Shown in pieces: positions 1 through 10,740 of a stretch of DNA of 64,000 nt. The notes beneath the pieces are model-generated. The model was not told where the DNA came from and made no database searches. It was given only the letters and a program-made list of their open reading frames with translations. The translations under genes and the position numbers were made by a program. Numbering within the stretch: position 1 is the stretch's first letter; each line of letters starts with the position of its first letter. Origin of the DNA: Voacanga thouarsii (lineage: Eukaryota; Streptophyta; Magnoliopsida; Gentianales; Apocynaceae); contig JANUWF010001060.1 of the NCBI GenBank assembly GCA_026120185.1, positions 510,001 to 574,000 on the forward strand. The letters are read 5' to 3'.

Positions 1-860
1 ACTAAACTATCGCTAATTAGTGACAGTTTAGTGATGGCTTGTAGTAATTATATATTAATACTTAATAACTGTAAAGGTCGTCATTAAACTGTTGCTAATT
101 TACAACAGATTTGAGATGGTTAGATAATATATTTAATTTTTAAAAGATTTTCTGAGCAGCCATCACTAAACCATCACTAATTTGCGATGACTAGATAATA
201 AATTTAATTTTTTTAGGATTTTCCAAGGGGCTGTAGCCAAATCGTCGCTAATTAGGGAAGGTTTAGCTACAATTTGTGGTAACTATATATTAACACTAAA
301 TAATTGTAAAGCTCATCACTAAACAGTTGTTAATTTGCGATGGATTTGCGACAGCTTGATAATTAATTTAATTTTTTTCAAGAATTTCCAAGGATCCATT
401 GCTAAACCGTTGCTAATTAGTAATGGTTTAGTGACAACTTTTAGTAATTATATTTTAACACTAAATAATTGTAATAGCCATCACTAAAGCACCGTGCTAA
501 TTAGTGATAATGAATTTATTTTTTTTAGGATTTCCAAGGAGCTGTTGCTAAACTATCGCTAATTAGTGATGGTTTAGCAATAGCTTTTGGTAATTGTACA
601 TTAATACTAAATAATTGTAAATGCCATCACCAAACCATTGGTAATTTGCGACGGTTTGATAATAGACTTAATTTTTTTAGTAATTTCCATAGAGCTGTTG
701 TTAAACCGTCACTAATTAGAGACGGTTTACCGATGACTTTTGGTAATTATACATTAACACAAAATAATTTTAAAGTTCATCGTAAAACCATTGCTATTTT
801 ACAACGGATTTGTGAAGGACTAGGATATCGTACCCTAAACCGTTGCTAAGCCATCGCTAT
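1..860. repeat. Tandem array of CACTA-like subterminal repeats
   Basis: About five imperfect units of roughly 145-165 bp. Each has a T-rich stretch followed by a short TTTCCAAGG-like box (near 212, 375, 520 and 672) and then paired direct and inverted copies of a short motif of the type CGCTAATTAGYGAYGGTTTAG. Similar motif clusters lie at 35141-36207, 38580-39493 and 44155-44775, where two of them end in CACTA-type termini. Such arrays are usual as subterminal transposase-binding regions of plant CACTA elements. No terminus is visible here, so the element may start outside the window. The short open frame at 646-849 is just this repeat read through. Confidence 0.6.
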
Positions 861-958
861 TAGGAGTCTATACCCTAATGTGTGTGTGGGTATGTATATA
901 GTTATAGTCAATGATTTATATACATTGTAAATATACACTAGTAGATATATATATGTGA

Positions 959-1009
<51 letters not shown>

Positions 1010-1061
1010 TAGATAGAAATAGTACATATACGTACTATACTGATGTATATTTTGTGTGCAT
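861..1061. repeat. AT microsatellite and AT-rich spacer
   Basis: A perfect (AT)n run fills 961-1007, flanked by GT/TA-rich sequence. No coding signal is visible. Confidence 0.8.
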
Positions 1062-1315
1062 ATACTTGTGCATAGGAAGAAGTGTCAATAATTCATGCAA
1101 AATAGCCATGTTTGAATTTAAATGTAAAAAATCACTCAAACAGCACACATATTGGCAAGTACATCCATCGTGTAGCATAGAGTTCTTATTGGCAAGTATC
1201 ATATTCCTTGGGTAAGGTGGTAAGTACTTCTACTACGCCCTTATCTCATTATTTGATCAATCATCCTAATTCGGATAGAGACGAATCGACAAAAGGATTA
1301 ACCAACCCAAGTACA
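1062..1315 (-). repeat. Fragment of the solo-LTR family found at 12125-13659
   Basis: This stretch matches 12150-12400 in the same orientation: the GTGCATA start, an AAAATCACT box, a GGCAAGTA/GTACTTCTACTA block and an ACCAACCCAA block all occur in the same order and spacing. Similarity stops near 1315. It is a truncated copy of that LTR family. Strand is assigned by analogy with the longer copy, whose orientation is itself an inference. Confidence 0.6.
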
Positions 1316-1396
1316 CCCAATAGTTCCCTTAAGAACACTTATAGTCAACTTTTGGTTTCTCTCTAATCTTCATTAACTCATCATGACTTCTAATGA

Positions 1397-1650
1397 TTAC
1401 CTCAGATGATGATTCTTCTTGATTTTGGATGATGGTATTTTCTGTTGAACATTTTTCTGTTCTTTGTCATATTTTTCTTCATCTCCTATGTTATCATGTT
1501 CTGGAGTTGCGATCTTATCATCAGTTTGAACAATCTCATCATCAATATCATCTCCTTGTGTCACCATCTTTCTTTTATTCTCTAATTGAATATCTTCAAC
1601 AACAACATTGATAGATTCTATGACAACTTGACTTCTTTTGTTGAACACTT
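1397..1650 (-). pseudogene. copia 1 integrase-RT linker remnant
   Basis: The frame opens with FNKRSQVVIESINVVVED, a recognisable end of the copia integrase C-terminal region, and then becomes acidic (DDIDDEIVQTDDK), as the spacer between integrase and RT usually is. It stops before any RT motif. The plus-strand frames over the same bases are shadows. Confidence 0.7.
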
Positions 1651-1687
1651 GAAATGCTCTGCAATTGTTGGAATAACCAAGAAAGAT

Positions 1688-2413
1688 TCATTCATCACTT
1701 CTTTCACTGAATTTTCCCAGTTGTTCTCTATTATTCAGAATGTAGTACTTACTTCCAAACACATGAAAGCAATTTAGCCTCGGCTTCTGACTATTCCAAA
1801 TTTCATAAGTTGTCTTGTTGGTGTGTGGTTTGAAATATATTCGATTAATGAAGTATGTTGAGTATTCACTACTTTGGCTCACCATCTATGTGACATTCTT
1901 TTGACATTCAACATGACTCTTCGCTATTTCTTGTATAGTTCTATTCTTCCTTTCAACAACACTATTTTGTCGAAATGTTTTAAGTGCTAAAAATTCTTGC
2001 TAAATCCCATTCTTGACACGGTAATAATTGAATAGTTTGTTGTCAAACTCTCTTCTATGATCACCTTTTAATATTTTTACCTTTACTCCTTTTTGAGTTT
2101 GCATATTTAAACATAACTTCCGAAAGGCATCAAATGCATTCAACATTTGATTCTAAAAACTAACCCAAGTGAATATGGAATAATCATCAACACATATCAT
2201 GACATACCTTTTTCTACCAATATTTTCCATCTGAATTGGTCTAAACAAATCCATGTGAATAAGTTCAAGAGTTGATATTGTGATTATTTGTTGAACTCTC
2301 TTATATGGTGTCTTAATTTGCTTACCACTTTGACATGTAACACAAATAATTTTGGTAGACTTACCTAGCTTAGGTAGTCCACGAACAGATCCTGTTGAAC
2401 TCAGTGTCTCCAA
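1688..2413 (-). pseudogene. copia 1 integrase remnant
   Basis: The N-terminal part (about 2153-2413) contains CVTCQSGKQIKTP, the end of the HHCC zinc domain, then LELIHMDLF with the first catalytic aspartate and VDDYSIFTWV. The middle, which would hold the second aspartate and the glutamate, is shredded by stops (about 1890-2150). The C-terminal part (1688-1885) keeps KTTYEIWN and the FHVFGSKYY region. In the family this enzyme joins retrotransposon cDNA to chromosomal DNA; this copy cannot be functional. Confidence 0.8.
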
Positions 2414-2414
2414 T

Positions 2415-2640
2415 TACTTCTAATTAACAAGCCCTAACTTTTGATGCCATACTTCTGCTTCATTAGACTTAGATAACATACAATTGTGGGAATTTGACAT
2501 GCATTTCTGATAACAATCGTCAAATGTTCTATTTCCAGGAATCACACAATTCCCAATTTTGTCAACAATAAGATATTTAGCTCTGACAAAGTTTACTAAT
2601 ATATTGTCATCACACAACTGATTAATACTTAACATTTATA
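2415..2640 (-). pseudogene. copia 1 GAG-pre-integrase domain remnant
   Basis: The frame holds LLSINQLCD-like and VWHQKLGLVN segments, the latter a degraded form of the WHxRLGH motif that opens the zinc-binding part of copia integrase. Roughly 70 codons stay open before a stop. The upstream protease region at 2650-2800 is in a different frame and too eroded to place its active site. It is followed by integrase codons on the same strand, so this is one decayed polyprotein and not a separate gene. Confidence 0.7.
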
Positions 2641-2649
2641 CATTCACAT

Positions 2650-3600
2650 AGACTTAGGACAAACTCATATATTAGAGGCTCATTCTTCTATCGGTTTAGA
2701 CATGTTTCTCCAAATCAACTTCAAAGATCTCATTTTCTACGTTAATAGCAATTCCAATATGATGAACCACTTTAATACCTGTTGTGTTATTTGAATTGTC
2801 AATCTCTTATAATTTTGTTAAACTTGCTTGTTATAGTTATGTTAGTTTGATAGATTATAAAATAAAAAGTTTAACAAATACAACAAATTAGTAATGCATG
2901 TTAGCTATCAACAAGCTTATATCTGTAGGTCTACCACCAGTAAAAAGATCAACTAAATTTTAAATAATGTTATAAGGATAACACTTATCTCAAATCATAA
3001 AGTGAACCCTAGTGAACTCTTACAAAACACAACACACTACTCTTTCTGTCAAACCTGCAGAAGACCATTGTTGAACTCCACCATCATGATTGATCTCCCA
3101 CCAAACAATGTTGCAGTAACTTGCTGGGACCTTGTTTGACTTTAAAAACCCTTCCTCCAAAAAGGTAATTGCTCAAAAGGATTGTTTTATTCATGTTTTA
3201 TCTAGAAGATAAGTATTATTGAACCAATCAAAACTTAAATTTGTTGAAAATTGCAACTTTGAGAGTGAATAATTTTTAATTCATGATTAGTTAGCCTAAA
3301 ATAATTAATGGGAATTGTTCTTGAAATATTAGAGATTGTTTTGATTATGGTAGAAGCCATTTTTATGGTGGGAATCCATAATTAAATGTCATTAAAGTTG
3401 AGTGTTTAACTATTTGGGAACTCATGTTATACATCAGTCCTACATAGGAAAAATTGAGGAGTGTTGATGTCTTTATATACTAAAAGGCTTTTTTTTTTTT
3501 TTTTATCAACTTGATAGAAAGCCCAAGGTAGTGGGACTCCAACACGCTCGCGCTGCCCGCCCAGCCTGGTCCAGGCTTGGGCTCGGTTATGACCATGTTT
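2650..3600. repeat. Retroelement-derived spacer with a block shared with 34390-34760
   Basis: No gene is visible. A block at about 2820-3200 matches 34390-34760 in direct orientation (shared boxes TATCAACAA, CTTATCTCAA, CTCTTTCT, AACTTGCAGAAGAC and ATTGTTGAACT). Part of 3430-3480 looks like copia LTR upstream sequence, with TTTATATAC as a possible TATA box. A T16 tract at 3489-3504 is followed by GC-rich DNA to 3590. The position next to the copia LTR at 3607 suggests that some of 3430-3606 may be U3 sequence of that element that its 3' LTR lacks. Confidence 0.45.
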
Positions 3601-3606
3601 TCACAT

Positions 3607-4259
3607 TCTTCTCTTTTTATTTTGCCTAATTAACTTTAACTTGTATAGGAAAAAAGGAAAGATTAAAAATGATAAGAATTAGGTAAGGAAAAATTAAAAC
3701 TAATAAGAATTAGGTCTCCTAATTCGGATCAGTGTAGGGTTTTTCCTAGGGCTATAGTAAAAGAAAAAAAAAAAGGAACAGAGCCACAACTCTGGGTTTT
3801 TTTTTCTTGAGAAAAATCACCCCTTGTGTTCTCTCCCCGTGATCCATAATTTTCTGACTTCACGAGGTCGGCGAACTGAGAAAATTTTCAAGGTGATAGC
3901 AGTTGGTGTGCATCAATGGCAATCTGAGACCGTCATATCCTGCAAGGAGAGTCGTTGTACTCATTGCACTGGTAAGTGGGGCGAATAATTTCTTGAAGGC
4001 AAACCAATATTGAATTGGTGATTCGGTCTGCACTTCTATCAGATAAGTTGTAGTCCGATTCTACAGTTCAGGTTCGTTATTGACTTACTTTTCTATTTTG
4101 AATTCTGCTTGGTTGTTTTGCATTTGGATTATTTTGCCTTACTGGCTTTGTTGATAATTGATAATTGCGCTTTTGTTAGAGCCCTGGTCAGGTATAGACG
4201 GTACTTGTTTAATTCTATTGAGTTGCCTATCAGTGCTCAATGGTACCGATTTTCTAACA
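3607..4259 (+). repeat. 5' LTR of copia 2
   Basis: It matches 8794-9420 nearly throughout, including the GAATTAG box, the A-rich AAAGAAAAAAAAAAAGGAA tract, the CTTGAGAAAAATCACC box and the shared end CCGATTTTCTAACA. About 650 bp. No clear tRNA-iMet-type primer-binding site follows at 4260. Confidence 0.8.
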
Positions 4260-4599
4260 GTCTTTAAGAAGTTATTTTGCAATTATCTATGTGTGTGCAA
4301 TGACGAGTTCGTCAGGTACTGCTTCTCTTGCGTAAGCCTTTGGTTGACTTGAATGGTCAACCAGACAAATTCAGTCCAGGGCAAAATTTCAAGTGTTAGC
4401 AATAATGTATAAAAATTTGGTTGATCCTGAGGGGCTTATTTTCAGCAATGTAGGTAGACAGGCCCGTACCAACTAAAGACATCTTAGAGTAGCTGACATT
4501 GCTACATAGGATGAATGAAACAATGTAGGCAGAGGAGCAATATTGTCAGCCTTGAAAAACGCACTCTTTGATATCTACTGTTTTGAGTCCTACAGAACA

Positions 4600-5139
4600 A
4601 AGATGATATGGGATGAGTTAGATAGGAAATATAATACCGAAGATTAATGTCTGGAGAGGTATTATGTCTCTAAATTTCTAAAATTTCAAATGGTTGAAGG
4701 CAAGTCTGTGACTGAACAGACTCAAGAGCTACAATTGATTATTTACTCGCTCCATGAAGCAAATATGGAACTTCCTGAGAAGTTCCAAGTAATGTCAGTA
4801 ATAGAAAATTTTCCTAAGTCTTGGAAGGACTTTGATATGTCTCTCAAATACAAGACAGAGAAAATTTTTCTAAACGATCTGATGAAATCAATATCTATTA
4901 AAGAGTAATATAGGAAGAATAGTCATATTGTACCTGTGGAGTCTAATGTCCATGTGATGACTACTAGAAAGAAGAGCAATAATCAGAGGAATGTGGGGGT
5001 TAATTCGAACTCTAAAAATATAAACAAGACAAAAGGTAAGGCCAAACAGAAACCAAAAGAAAACAAACCTTACTGGAATTATGGTCAAGTTGGACATTGG
5101 GCTAAGGACTGTTTATCTAAGAAATCCAAATTCAAATAA
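4600..5139 (+). pseudogene. copia 2 gag remnant
   Basis: Gag forms the particle that packages the element RNA. Open segments at 4690-4908 and 4936-5139 contain the UBN2/gag-like stretch (VTEQTQELQLIIYSL, then FPKSWKDF) followed by a lysine-rich tail and a zinc knuckle. In the knuckle the first two cysteines are now tyrosines (YWNYGQVGHWAKDC), so the CCHC metal site is lost. The start of gag, near 4440, is already interrupted by stops. Confidence 0.8.
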
Positions 5140-5166
5140 GGATCAAATTTTGAATCACAAGTTAAT

Positions 5167-5858
5167 GTGGTAGTAGAGGATAGTAGTCAAATGGAAGCTA
5201 ATTTGAGTATACACCTTACTGAAGTTTGTACTATTGAGATTGGGACTGACATCGCTATTTCTAATGATGAAGAAAAGTATGTTTCTGTTAACCCAGAAGT
5301 CTTTACTATTTATGAGCCACTTGAACGATTGGTTGATACTGGAGCAAATATGCACGTTTGTACTGATAAATTGCTTTTTGTGTTTTACTAGTCAATTAAA
5401 GCTAAAACTGTGAGGATGAGGAACTTAGTCGCAGCTAATGTATTGGGGATTGGACGCATAGACTTGAAGTTTCTTTCAGGGCCTATTCTTTCTCTTTATA
5501 GGGTGCAACACGTTCCAATAGTTCGTAGAAATATTCTTAGTGGTTCATGTTTAGTTAGAGAGGGTTATGAGTTTACTTTCATATGTAATAAAGTAGTGAT
5601 TATGCACTACAATACTTTTGTTGGCAAAGGTTATTTGTTAGATAGTTTATTTAAATTAAGAGTTGAACCATTAACTTCTGATTTGAATAAAGCTTCTTCT
5701 GTTGAGACTTTTGTTTATCCTATGCTACAAATTTTGAATCCACTCATATTTGGCATAATAAACTTGGACATTTAAATTTAAATTACGTTAAAAGAATATT
5801 GAATTTAGATTTGATCCTTTAACATGCAATTGTTAAGAAGAACAAATGTCAACTGTGT
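5167..5858 (+). pseudogene. copia 2 protease and GAG-pre-integrase remnant
   Basis: The frame 5167-5391 carries LVDTGANMHVC, which keeps the D-T-G active-site triplet of retroviral-type aspartic proteases (D-S/T-G). A stop at 5389-5391 precedes a second open segment (5410-5775) with IGRIDLKFLSG and VQHVPIVRRNILSG, the end of the protease and the start of the pre-integrase region. The WH-x-LGH motif has decayed to FGIINLDI at its end. The family enzyme cleaves Gag-Pol; this copy is inactive. Confidence 0.75.
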
Positions 5859-6425
5859 GTGGAAGCTAAAACAACCAGGCAATCCTATCATTCAGTTGAA
5901 AGAGATTTAGAAATACTTGATTTAGTTCACATTAACATTTGTGAATTTAATAGTTTGTTAACTAGGGATCATAAGAAATACTTCATTCATTTTATTGATG
6001 ATTGCAGTAGATATTACCATGTTTATTTAGTTAAATATAAAGATGAAGCCATTGAAAAGTTTCTCATATTTAAAAATGAAGCCAAAACTTAAACTTGCAA
6101 GAAACTTAAAATGTTAAGATTTGATAGAGGTGCAGAGTATAGGTCTAATCTATTTGTTGAATATTGCCAAAGTAATGTCATAATTTATGAGGAGACACCC
6201 CCTTATTGTCCCCGGTCTAATGGGATTGCTAAACGAAAAAATAGAACTTTTAAAGATATGATCAACAGTTTATTTTTAAATTCTGGATTGCCTAAGTATA
6301 TGTGGGGTAAGGCTTTGAATACGGATTGCTATATTCTGAATAGAGTCCCTCAAAAACATAAAAATGTAACTTTGTTTGAAGTTTGGAAAGGTAGGAAACC
6401 AAATTTAAAATACTTCCGTGTGTGA
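5859..6425 (+). pseudogene. copia 2 integrase remnant
   Basis: Open segments 5859-6092 and 6111-6425 cover most of the integrase core: LDLVHINICEF (first catalytic aspartate replaced, since the family has HxDL/HTDI), FIDDCSRYYHVYL, LRFDRGAEY with the second aspartate, then PPYCPRSNGIAKRKNRT around the position of the catalytic glutamate. A stop lies between the two segments near 6090 and another at 6423. The C-terminal GKPxLKYFRV part follows in frame. Confidence 0.85.
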
Positions 6426-6894
6426 GATTGTCTTATAAAAGTTCTAATCCCTAAACACAAGAGGAAAAAGTTAGGACCAAAGACGGTTGATGCCATGTTT
6501 ATTAGTTATGTGGAAACAAGCATATGCTATGAGGTTTTTGGCAATTAATTCTAAAATACCTAGCATAGATGTTAACACAATAATTCAATACCGTGATGCT
6601 ACATTCTTTGGGAATGTGTTTCCTATAAAAATTGGTTTGCCTGAAGATATTTCTACTTTAGATTCAGCCTTAGCATTTGATTCCATTCTTGATCACGTGG
6701 AAAGGGTGAAAGATGTGAGGGCAGACCTAAAGAGTTTCAACACTCAAACTGAGGAATTAGAAGAACCTAGAAGGAGTAAGAGAACTAAAGTAGTCAAGGA
6801 CTTTGGAAATGACTTTGTCACTTATAATGTTGAGAATGAACCTTTAACATTTCAAGTAGCCATGCCTTTCTCAGAAGCAGGGCATTGGAAATGA
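6426..6894 (+). pseudogene. copia 2 integrase C-terminal and linker remnant
   Basis: After the stop at 6423 the integrase tail continues out of frame (PKHKRKKLGPKT near 6450). The open segment 6487-6894 has an acidic linker and EEPRRSKRTKVVKDFGNDF, the basic-acidic spacer that commonly precedes RT in this copia group. It merges into the N-terminal RT approach (EAGHWK, from an EALxSxxWK-like motif). Confidence 0.65.
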
Positions 6895-7826
6895 GCTGTC
6901 AAAAGCGAGATGGATTCTATTGTCTCCAATGGGACATGGGAACTGGTAGATCTCCCTCCTAGGTGTACTATAATTGGATGCAAATGGATTTTTAAGAAGA
7001 AACTCAAACCAGATGGGATCATAGATAAGTATAAAGCTAGATTAGTTACCAAGAGTTCAGACAGAAAGAAGGAATAGACTATTTTGATATGTACTCTCCT
7101 ATTGCTCGTCTGACTACAATCCAAGTGCTAATTGCATTGGCTTCTATATATGGCTTCACTATCCACCAAATGGATATGAAGATAGTTTTTCTTCACAGTG
7201 ATCTTGAAGAAGAGATATATATAGATCAACCTAAGGGATTTGTAGTCAAAGAAAATGAGCAAAAAGTCTATAAACTTGTTAAATCCCTATATGGTCTAAA
7301 ACAAGCACCCAAATAATGGCATGAAAAGTTTGATAAAACTATTTTATCATTTGGCTTTATCATAAATGAGAATGACAAATGTGTTTACCATAAGGTTAAG
7401 GGTAATGCATATATTGTACTATGCCTATATGTGGATGATATTTTGCTATTTGAGTCCAATATTGAGATAATTAATGAGACTAAATCATTCTTGAAAAGTA
7501 AGCTTGAAATGAAGGATATAAGAGTAGCAAATGTGATTCTTGGCCTAAAGTTGTTTCGTTCAACTGAGGGGATAATAAATTCTCAATCTTACTATGTTAA
7601 GAATATTCTTGAGAAATATGGTTATCAAAATTGTAGAATTACTAAAACTCCAAGTGACCTTTCTGTAACTTTGTTCAAGAATGAAAGTGGTATTCCTGTG
7701 TCTCAAGTAAGATATTCTCAAATTATTGGCAGCTTGCAATATCTTGCAAATGGCTCAAGACCAAAAATTTCATTTTCAATATCTAAGCTGACAAGACATA
7801 TAAGTTGTCCAAATCAGACTCATTAG
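6895..7826 (+). pseudogene. copia 2 reverse transcriptase remnant
   Basis: RT copies the element RNA into DNA. The segment 7089-7316 carries YSPIARLTTIQVLIALAS and the motif around MDMKIVFLHSDLEEEIYIDQP, in which the family FLNG is now FLHS. After a stop at 7314-7316 comes a piece with the catalytic YVDD box (codons at 7428-7439), followed by a long open frame to 7826 with KLEMKDIRVANVILGL and the IIGSLQYLANGSRPKISF connection. The catalytic box is intact but the frame is broken at least three times. Confidence 0.9.
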
Positions 7827-8300
7827 GAGGCCTTGGATAGAGTACTAAGGTACTTAAAGGAAACAGTTTGCCTTGGCCTGTATTATGAAAAATTCCATTC
7901 TGTACTTGAAAGGTATAGTGATGCATGCTGGATTACCCAGAACTCTAGCAGGATGGATATGTTTTTACATTAGATGCCAGAGCAGTCACCTGGAAGTCTT
8001 GTAAATAGACTTTAATAACTTGATCAACTTTTGAGGCTGAGTTATGTGCCTTGGATACTACTGGAACGGAAGCTGAATGACTGTACACTATTGTTCTCTT
8101 TGTCAATGATCAATAAGCCGGTTACTACTATATCTGTGCATTGTGATAGTCAAGCCACAATCGCAAAGATAAAGAGTTCCAAGTATAATCAAAAGACAAA
8201 GAGATACATCTAAATTAGACTTAAGTCTATAAGGGAATTAGTGTCTGAAAGAGTGGTATCTATTAACTTTGTTAGATCCAAAGATTATATTGCAGACCCC
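7827..8300 (+). pseudogene. copia 2 RNase H remnant
   Basis: After a stop at 7824-7826 the next codons read ALDRVLRYLKETVCLGLYY and ERYSDACWIT, the start of copia RNase H with its first acidic residue. The rest (7960-8300) is scattered over three frames, including a VHCDSQATIAKI segment near 8140 and a CADPLTKGL-like end near 8290. It degrades the RNA strand in intact relatives. Confidence 0.8.
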
Positions 8301-8793
8301 TAACTAAGGGACTAGAAATATCCTTGTTCCTTAAATCCAGGTTGGGAATGGGATTGATAACCTAACAGTGATTCACCTACAGTAGCAACGCAACTGACTA
8401 GGGGAAGATCCCACAAGGCAGTTCAATGTGGTATAAACATTGAGTGGTATCTAGGTCCTATCCCTGAAAGCCTATGATGCGTTTATTGCAATTAGTAAGA
8501 GTTTTGACTCTGAATGAGATCAAGTCTTTTAGACAGGATGCTAGCATACATCTTTAGAGATCGCCAACTATGTGAGTGGTGTTGTGTGGTCGAAACTAAA
8601 GGGAATTAGATTTTCTTTGAATACACTCATGAGACAGGATCAAGACACATGGTCATAACGTGTCAACCCTAAAGATTATCTCCATAGTCGATAGTTTGTT
8701 ATTACCAATAGAGGCTGTCATATTCAATGTTTAGATTCAAGCCTTAAGTCCATTTGTTCCTGTGGGGACATAAGTTGGATAACTTAGGTAGCG
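8301..8793 (+). other. copia 2 post-pol noncoding region
   Basis: Long untranslated stretch between the RNase H end and the 3' LTR, without an open frame. Copia elements of this group often have such a region. A clean polypurine tract is not visible before 8794. Confidence 0.5.
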
Positions 8794-9420
8794 GTTCTTT
8801 CTTTTTATTTTTCCCAATTAACTCTAACTTGTACAGAAAAAAAGAAAAGATTAAAACTTATAAGAATTAGATATCCTAATTCAAATCGGTGTAGGGTTAT
8901 TCCTAGGACTATAGTAAAAGAAAGAAAAAAAAAAAAGGAATAGAGCCGCAACTTTGGTTTTTTTTTCTTGAGAAAAATCACCTCTTGTGTTCTCTCCCCG
9001 CGATCTATAATTTTTTGACTTCATGGGGCCGACAAATTGAGAAGATTTTCGAGGTGATTGCAATTGGTGTGCGTTGACGGCGATCTGAGACTGTCTTATC
9101 CTGCAAGGAAAGTCCCTGTACCCATCGCATCGGTAAGTGGGGCAAATAACTTCTTGAAGGCAAATTAATATTGAACTAGTGATTCGATCTGCGCTTCTAT
9201 CAGATAAGTTGCAGCCCGGTTCTACAGTTTAGGTTCGTTACTGACTTACTTTTCTGTTTTAAATTCTGTCTGGTTGCTTTGCATTTGGACTATTTGGCCT
9301 TGCCAACTTTGTAGATAATTGATAATTGCACTTTTGTTAGAGTCCTGTTTGGGTATAGGCAGTACTTGTTCAATTTAGTTGAGTTACCTGTTTGTACTCA
9401 TCAGTACCGATTTTCTAACA
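8794..9420 (+). repeat. 3' LTR of copia 2
   Basis: Direct repeat of 3607-4259, about 627 bp, ending in CCGATTTTCTAACA at 9420. Differences from the 5' copy are scattered substitutions and small indels, so the insertion is not recent. The open frame on the opposite strand here is a shadow. Confidence 0.8.
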
Positions 9421-10740
9421 GAATCCTAATTCAATCATTTGTTAGAGAACTACTAAAACTTTCATTAATAGAGTTTGCATAAGATCTTCTTTGAATATAG
9501 GCATGAATTTCACACTATCTTCTGCTCAACTCTTTCAAAGAAAAATTCTCTGAATTTGTTCGCATCACTTCCTGCTTCAAAGTTGGCTTTTTCTAGATGT
9601 GACAGAGGTGTTATATTCCCACTGAATTAGGAGATTGCCAATTGGTTGTATCTTCTCACGTTTCTAAAACATTGTAGTTCTTTCCTAACTTGATTTTTTC
9701 AGTGTAGAATCTTTACTAAATTCGCTTCCATGATCTTCTCCAGATTTGCTAGAGTTCTTCTAAACATTGATTTCTAAATTATCTTCAAACTACTTCCCGC
9801 ATAAAATTGTGTCAATATTTACTATTTCCTAAACATTCCGTGACACCATTATCTAATTGTCAACGTGCCTTGTTATGAGGCAGCAGCATTAATCCTAACA
9901 CAACTTATTCTCAAAATTACAAACAAATTTTTTTCCCTAATAAAGCAAACACTAAAAGTTTTAAATGATGGGCTACAGACCTAATTAATTGCCAAGCCAT
10001 TAACTCTATATATATTATCACAAACATGATAGTGGAAACTACTATGTGAAACACTTGAAAATTATGTCTAAAACTGTGAATGTTTCCTGTATTCAAGAAC
10101 CGTTTTGCACGTACCATGAGTATAGTTCAACACCTTGTACCTAAACTGCTCGTGAAACACATCCCCATCAGATTTGATATCAGTTTGGGAAACTAACTTT
10201 CCTTAAAGGCCCATTTTTGACTAGTTATATGCTGATCAATTGTTGCGCAAACATATTCTTTTGGCAATTTGTTTGCCCAAGCGGGTCTACAAATAGTTGA
10301 CTTTCTGGTTCAGGCTATCCATTTGACTATAAGGCTTGATCCCACTAAGTGCCTGTTCATAAATTTAAAAGAAAATTGTAGTGGGACCTATAAAATTCGA
10401 GTGCCTTCTGTTAATGTTGAGTACAAAGGTGCCGTGAAAACAAACAAGTCATTGTAGCATTTCAAACTTCAAAGAATTGTAAACTGAGATTTCATGATAT
10501 GTTTTGGCATTCCAGTTCACCCTTTATTATTTTTAATGTATTTATTTATAATTTCACAAGAAGATACGGAAGGGACCAATACATCAACACCCCCACACAC
10601 ATATATATAAAGAGAGAGAGACATAGAGAGACTCTCAAAAGTGGGTTCATCTCTTTGTTGTCTTTCACCCTTTTTTTTAAAAAAAAAAATTGAATTTATG
10701 ATTTTGTGGCAAAACTATTAAAATCTTTTTTTTTTTTTTA
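9421..10740. other. Unassigned AT-rich DNA, no gene seen
   Basis: Only short, unrelated open frames without recognisable motifs are present. A short GA-repeat (AGAGAGAGAG) lies near 10611 and pure A/T runs near 10680 and 10730. Nothing here supports a gene, RNA or mobile-element call. Confidence 0.6.

Larger units (their letters stand above)
1397..2640 (-). mobile_element. Decayed Ty1-copia pol fragment (copia 1, SIRE-like)
   Basis: Read on the minus strand, three consecutive copia pol pieces lie in natural order: GAG-pre-integrase (2415-2640), integrase (1688-2413) and the integrase-RT linker (1397-1650). All are broken by stops and frameshifts. RT and RNase H are missing; their expected position is taken by an LTR fragment (1062-1315). 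The wording of the integrase C-terminal part (VFGSKYYILNNREQLGKF) and of the linker resembles the SIRE lineage. No LTR, PBS or target duplication can be assigned. Confidence 0.8.
3607..9420 (+). mobile_element. Ty1-copia element with two LTRs and decayed gag-pol (copia 2)
   Basis: Two direct repeats (3607-4259 and 8794-9420) end in the same TTTTCTAACA and enclose gag, protease, integrase, RT and RNase H remnants in the usual copia order, all on the plus strand. The coding part runs from about 4600 to 8300 and is broken by many stops and several frameshifts, so the element is dead. Motif wording (FVVKENEQKVYKLVKSLYGL) suggests a Tork-like lineage, which is a weak inference. I could not find convincing 5-bp target duplications, and the LTR 5' ends are unclear because similarity fades just upstream of 3607 and 8794. 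Confidence 0.85.

Noticed and set aside
1..860. CRISPR-like array of short repeats
   Set aside because: Units are imperfect, have no constant spacer length, include inverted motif copies, and lie in a plant nuclear repeat context.
3485..3600. Minus-strand SINE (T16 read as poly-A tail with GC-rich body)
   Set aside because: No clear box A or box B and no flanking duplication; it may equally be LTR sequence of copia 2.
9917..10693. Small ORFs as hypothetical genes
   Set aside because: No motifs, no codon bias I can point to, no context; openness expected by chance.
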